This document shows, piece after piece, positions 60,736 to 64,000 of a stretch of DNA of 64,000 bases. The stretch is from DASXMT01 sp963812965 (GTDB lineage Bacteria; Actinomycetota; Acidimicrobiia; Acidimicrobiales; RAAP-2), in the NCBI GenBank assembly GCA_963812965.1, contig CAWEXG010000012.1, positions 186,001 through 250,000 of the forward strand, written 5' to 3'. The notes under the pieces are model-generated. The model was not told the DNA's origin and did not search any database. It saw only the letters and a list, made by a program, of their open reading frames with translations. Every line of letters begins with the position of its first letter. Within the stretch, counting starts at the first letter, position 1. Made by a program: the position numbers and the translations under genes.

Positions 60736-63129
60736 TCAGTCCTTCTTTCCGGGCAGGATGCGGTAGGCGTCGTAGACGGCGTCGAGGTGTCGAATGGAGT
60801 TCATGACGGACTCCAGATGGTTGGTGTCGGCCAACTCTACGTCGAAGCGCATCCGGCTGATCCGGTCGACATCGGTCTGGGTGTTGGCACCCACGATGTT
60901 GAGATGGTGTTCGGAGACCACCTTGGAGACGTCGGTGAGCAGCCTTGACCGGTCGAAGGCCACGACCTCGATGGTGGCCACGAACACACCGGACGATCGG
61001 TGATCCCACTCGACCTCGATGAGGCGCTCACGGGATCGGCTGGCCAACGAGGCAGCGTTGGAACAGTCGGCCCTGTGCACCGACACCCCTCGCCCTCGTG
61101 TCACGAAGCCGACGATCTCGTCCCCGGGAACCGGCGTACAGCACCGAGACAACCGGACCATCAGGTCGTCGAGTCCCTCGACGTAGACACCGACGTTGGA
61201 GCTCCGCTCGGGACGGGCAGCCGTGGGCTGTCGACGAGCAGTGACCGGGAGCTGCTCGTCGTAGACGCCACCTCGAAGCTCACGGAGCAGGCGTTGGGCC
61301 GCAGCCCGTGCTGAGACGCGGTTATCCCCGATGGCGGCGTACAAGGCATCGAGATCGGCGTAGTTCATGGTCGTGGCCAGCTCGTTGAGAGCGTGGTCAG
61401 AGGCCAGCTTCTGGATGGGCAGGCCCTCCCGGCGCAGCTCTTTGGTCAGCTCCTCCCGCCCGACCTCGATGGCATCCTCTCGGCGCTCCCGGGAGAACCA
61501 CTGACGGATCTTGGTGCGAGCCCGGGAGGAGGCCACCACGTTGAGCCAGTCCCGAGACGGCCCCGCCGTCGTGGCCTTCGACGTGAAGATCTCCACGGTG
61601 TCGGCGGAGTTCAACGTGGTCTCCAGCGATACCAACCTCCCGTTGACCTTCGCACCGATACAACGGTGACCGACCTCGGTGTGAATGGCATAGGCGAAGT
61701 CGACCGGTGTCGCATTGGCGGTCAGGGCGATGACCTTGCCCTTCGGCGTGAAGACGTACACCTCGTCTTGCTCGAGGTCGAGCTTGAGAGCTTCGAGAAA
61801 TTCGATCGGATCGGTCGTCTCGTTCTGGAAGTCGGCGATCCGCTGCATCCACTCGATCTCGGCAATGGTGGAAGAGGTCTCCTTTGCCAACGTGTGTCGA
61901 TCGGCTCGACGACCTCGCTCTACGACATCGGTGCCGGCAGGCTCTCGATGGCCCTTGGCGCGCTGCTCCTTGTACCCCCAGTGGGCGGCGATGCCGTACT
62001 CCGCTCTCCGGTGCATCTCGTGCGTACGGACCTGGACCTCGATCGGCTTGCCGTCCAGGCCGATGACCGTGGTGTGGAGGGACTGGTACAGGTTGAACTT
62101 CGGGGAGTTGATGTAGTCCTTGAACCGCCCTTGGACCGGGGGCCAGATGGCGTGGATGGAGCCGAGCGCCGCCCAGCAGTCCTTCTCCGCCTCGACGATG
62201 ACTCGGATACCGACCAAGTCGTAGAGCTCGTCGAGCTCTCTACCCCGCACGACCATCTTCTCGTAGATGCTCCACAGATGCTTCGGGCGTCCGGTTACTT
62301 CTGCCGTGATCCCCGAAGTATGAAGCCGTTCCCGCACGGCGACCAGGACTCGGGCCAGGTACTCGTCCCGAAGCGGGGCTCGGGCGGCCACCATCTGCTC
62401 GATCTCCGCATAGCGCTTGGGGTGGAGCGTGGCGAAGGCCAGATCCTCGAGCTGCCACTTCACCTCTTGGATCCCGAGCCGGTGGGCCAACGGGGCGTAG
62501 ATGTCGAGTGTCTCCTGCGCCGTCCGACGCTGCTTCCACTCCGGCATCACCGAGAGGGTCCGCATGTTGTGAAGCCGGTCTCCCAGCTTGATGATCAACA
62601 CCCGCCAGTCGTCGGCCATGGCCACCAACATTTTGCGAACAGTGGCCGCCTGCTGGGCTTCCTTCGAGTCGAACTGGAGCCGGTCCAGCTTGGTGACACC
62701 GTCGACGATGGCGGCTACCGCCGGGCCGAAGTTCTCTTCGATCGCCTTGTTGGTGATCCCGGTGTCCTCGACGGCATCGTGCAACAAGGCGGCGGCGATG
62801 GTCTGGGCATCGAGACCCAGATCGGCCACGATCCCCGCCACGGCAATGGGGTGCGTGATGTACGGTTCGCCGGACTGACGAAGCTGCCCGGCATGGGCGG
62901 TGGTGGCCGTCTCCGCTGCCCGGACGATCAGGCCGACGTCTTCCTGCGAGTGGCGGCGGAGGAACGCCTCGATGACCGGTGCCAGGAGAGCCGCCTCGGG
63001 CTGGGGCAGTGCGCTTTCGGGCAGCACGCTGCTCTCGGGCACTGCGCTGGCAATCGACGAGCCCGGTTCTGTCGTCTCCGTCCCCTCAGACGAGGCTCGT
63101 GCTGCCACTGCCATCCCTACACGGTCCAC
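60736..63129 (-). CDS. rel: Bifunctional (p)ppGpp synthetase/hydrolase Rel
   Basis: 797 residues. The hydrolase HD domain (YITHPIAVAGIVADL, LLHDAVEDTGIT, KLGDRLHNMRTL) and the synthetase domain (GRFKDYINSPKFNLYQSLHTTVIG, EVQVRTHEMHRRAEYGIAAHW) both keep their catalytic residues, so it should be bifunctional. The TGS domain (VYVFTPKGKVIALTANATPVDFAYAIHTEVGHRC) and a C-terminal ACT domain complete the usual architecture. The first 40 residues are Ser/Glu-rich. Start ATG 63129; 63114 is also possible. It precedes hisS and aspS. Confidence 0.95.
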   Translation of the reverse strand: MDRVGMAVAARASSEGTETTEPGSSIASAVPESSVLPESALPQPEAALLAPVIEAFLRRHSQEDVGLIVRAAETATTAHAGQLRQSGEPYITHPIAVAGIVADLGLDAQTIAAALLHDAVEDTGITNKAIEENFGPAVAAIVDGVTKLDRLQFDSKEAQQAATVRKMLVAMADDWRVLIIKLGDRLHNMRTLSVMPEWKQRRTAQETLDIYAPLAHRLGIQEVKWQLEDLAFATLHPKRYAEIEQMVAARAPLRDEYLARVLVAVRERLHTSGITAEVTGRPKHLWSIYEKMVVRGRELDELYDLVGIRVIVEAEKDCWAALGSIHAIWPPVQGRFKDYINSPKFNLYQSLHTTVIGLDGKPIEVQVRTHEMHRRAEYGIAAHWGYKEQRAKGHREPAGTDVVERGRRADRHTLAKETSSTIAEIEWMQRIADFQNETTDPIEFLEALKLDLEQDEVYVFTPKGKVIALTANATPVDFAYAIHTEVGHRCIGAKVNGRLVSLETTLNSADTVEIFTSKATTAGPSRDWLNVVASSRARTKIRQWFSRERREDAIEVGREELTKELRREGLPIQKLASDHALNELATTMNYADLDALYAAIGDNRVSARAAAQRLLRELRGGVYDEQLPVTARRQPTAARPERSSNVGVYVEGLDDLMVRLSRCCTPVPGDEIVGFVTRGRGVSVHRADCSNAASLASRSRERLIEVEWDHRSSGVFVATIEVVAFDRSRLLTDVSKVVSEHHLNIVGANTQTDVDRISRMRFDVELADTNHLESVMNSIRHLDAVYDAYRILPGKKD

Positions 63130-63199
63130 TCATCCAGGGTACCTGGGAGGCCGTACCAACCGGTACCACCAGGCCGTTCATCGCTCTATCGAGCGACGA

Positions 63200-64000
63200 T
63201 CAACGGCGTTTACCCTTGCCGCCCTTCCCCTTGCCCTTGCGGGGCCGAGGAGGTGGTCGGTTCCCGGCGGGGCGAGCAGCGCCACCACCCGACGGCCTGC
63301 TTCCGCCGGTGCCGCCACTGGTCGAGGACGTTGCGGACGTTGCGGACGTTGCGGACCCCGTGGACGAGGCGCTCCGGCCTCTCGATGGTGATGCCGCTCG
63401 ACTCGTCGCTGCCCGTGTGGCACCCGAAGAGGCCCCGGGGCGGAGCAACCCAGAGGATCGAGGCTTCGAACGAGACCCGGCCCGGCCAGAGCCCCCACCA
63501 GCCATGGCGGCGGCGGCCGAGGGGGTGAGAATGCCCACCCGATCACCCCTGGCCTCGAGACGCTGGCGAATGGTCACGTACCGGGGTTCCCGCTCCTTCA
63601 TCATGGCCAGAAGCGGCGAAGCGATGAAGATCGAGGAGTAGGCACCACTGGTGAGCCCGATCACCAGTGCCAGACCAAAGTCCTCCAGGGAAGTAGCGCC
63701 GAGGATGATAGAGCCCACCACCAGGACGGAGAGTACGGGGATGATGGCCACCATCGAGGTGTTGATCGATCGGGCCAGCGTCTGGTTCATCGACAGGTTG
63801 ACGGTCTCGGAGTAGGTCATGCGTCCGGACGCGCCGAGGCCCTTGGCGTTCTCGGCTACTCGGTCGAAGACCACCACCGTGTCGTAGAGCGAATAGCCGA
63901 GCACGGTGAGCACGGCGACCACTGTGTCCGGGGTGACCTGGAACCCAGCCAACGAGTAGATCCCCACTGTCACCAGGATGTCGTGGATGACCGCCACCAG
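63200..64000 (-). CDS. secF: Protein-export membrane protein SecF (N-terminus outside window)
   Basis: The C-terminal part of SecF; the gene continues beyond the right edge. It has the last transmembrane segments typical of the SecD/SecF RND fold (TVVAVLTVLGYSLYDTVVVFDRVAEN, LARSINTSMVAIIPVLSVLV, FGLALVIGLTSGAYSSIFIASPLL). The last 110 residues are an unusual Ser/Gly/Arg/Lys-rich tail ending GKGKGGKGKRR, partly encoded by a 9-bp tandem repeat. A basic tail of this length beyond the family end is not part of the canonical protein. The arrangement secF-rel is typical of Actinobacteria. Confidence 0.9.
   Translation of the reverse strand: MVAVIHDILVTVGIYSLAGFQVTPDTVVAVLTVLGYSLYDTVVVFDRVAENAKGLGASGRMTYSETVNLSMNQTLARSINTSMVAIIPVLSVLVVGSIILGATSLEDFGLALVIGLTSGAYSSIFIASPLLAMMKEREPRYVTIRQRLEARGDRVGILTPSAAAAMAGGGSGRAGSRSKPRSSGLLRPGASSGATRAATSRAASPSRGRSASSTGSATSATSATSSTSGGTGGSRPSGGGAARPAGNRPPPRPRKGKGKGGKGKRR
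63327..63356. repeat. Tandem repeat, 9-bp unit x 3.3, in the secF tail
   Basis: GACGTTGCG occurs at 63327, 63336 and 63345, followed by GAC. It encodes the SATSATSAT stretch in the low-complexity C-terminal tail of SecF. Confidence 0.85.

Noticed and set aside
1..64000. CRISPR arrays, toxin-antitoxin pairs, phage genes or rRNA operons
   Set aside because: None was found on either strand. Tandem repeats present have no unique spacers, and all gene-sized frames are accounted for.

Overview
This 64 kb window comes from a high-GC bacterium. Its gene set points to Actinomycetota: a mycothiol synthase (mshD), a PdtaR-type ANTAR regulator, a polyprenol-phosphate-mannose synthase with PIG-V and GT39 mannosyltransferase-like enzymes, a four-domain S1 protein with an acidic tail, and two SEDS genes. 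A deep lineage such as Acidimicrobiia is my best guess, but this is inference from gene content; no 16S rRNA gene is present.

Layout. 1-5.4 kb: cell-envelope sugar genes (FAD enzyme, PIG-V-like and GT39 glycosyltransferases) and rpsA. 5.6-11.1 kb: polA, pdtaR, a small coiled-coil gene and menC. 11.2 kb: tRNA-Leu(CAA). 11.3-15.9 kb: a type II fatty-acid-synthesis block (fabD, biotinyl-like protein, fabH, fabG, acpP, fabF) that is visibly GC-richer than its surroundings and carries an indel every 50-150 bases, although its catalytic motifs are intact. 15.9-30.1 kb: a his-trp supercluster, all on the minus strand (hisD-C-B-H-A-F, GroES-like, hisI, trpE, ygfZ, IS110 copy 1, trpC, trpF, trpB, trpA). 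30.2-41.7 kb: nth, mshD, a VIT-family transporter, a MaoC-like protein, a MerR regulator with menG and menF, an alpha/beta hydrolase, a two-component system, Ppm1-like synthase and an AI-2E permease. 41.8-50.8 kb: YbhN-like membrane protein, ppk1, two SEDS genes around a BFN-domain protein, aroE and mltG. 50.8-64 kb: ruvX, alaS, IS110 copy 2, two small membrane proteins, rarA, aspS, hisS, rel and the C-terminal end of secF.

How the genes work together. The his and trp genes form tightly coupled runs with ATGA/GTGA overlaps. menG, menF and menC (with a possible menH) serve menaquinone synthesis. ftsW/rodA, mltG and the lipid-linked mannose enzymes serve the envelope. alaS, aspS and hisS serve translation, and rel serves the stringent response.

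The most interesting signal is the pair of IS110-family elements. They are near-identical, about 1.53 kb, and lie 34 kb apart. Both sit in the same orientation relative to a downstream essential or biosynthetic gene, with their left junction 12-13 nt upstream of the start codons of alaS and trpC. The reconstructed empty sites share AGCCTTCGG, whose complement CCGAAGGCT is a plausible Shine-Dalgarno sequence. This suggests an RNA-guided (bridge-RNA) transposon whose target is a ribosome-binding site.

Caveat. Five other conserved genes (polA, menC, trpC, rodA, alaS) each carry one apparent frameshift, at least one of them in a homopolymer, so part of the disruption is probably sequencing or assembly error.
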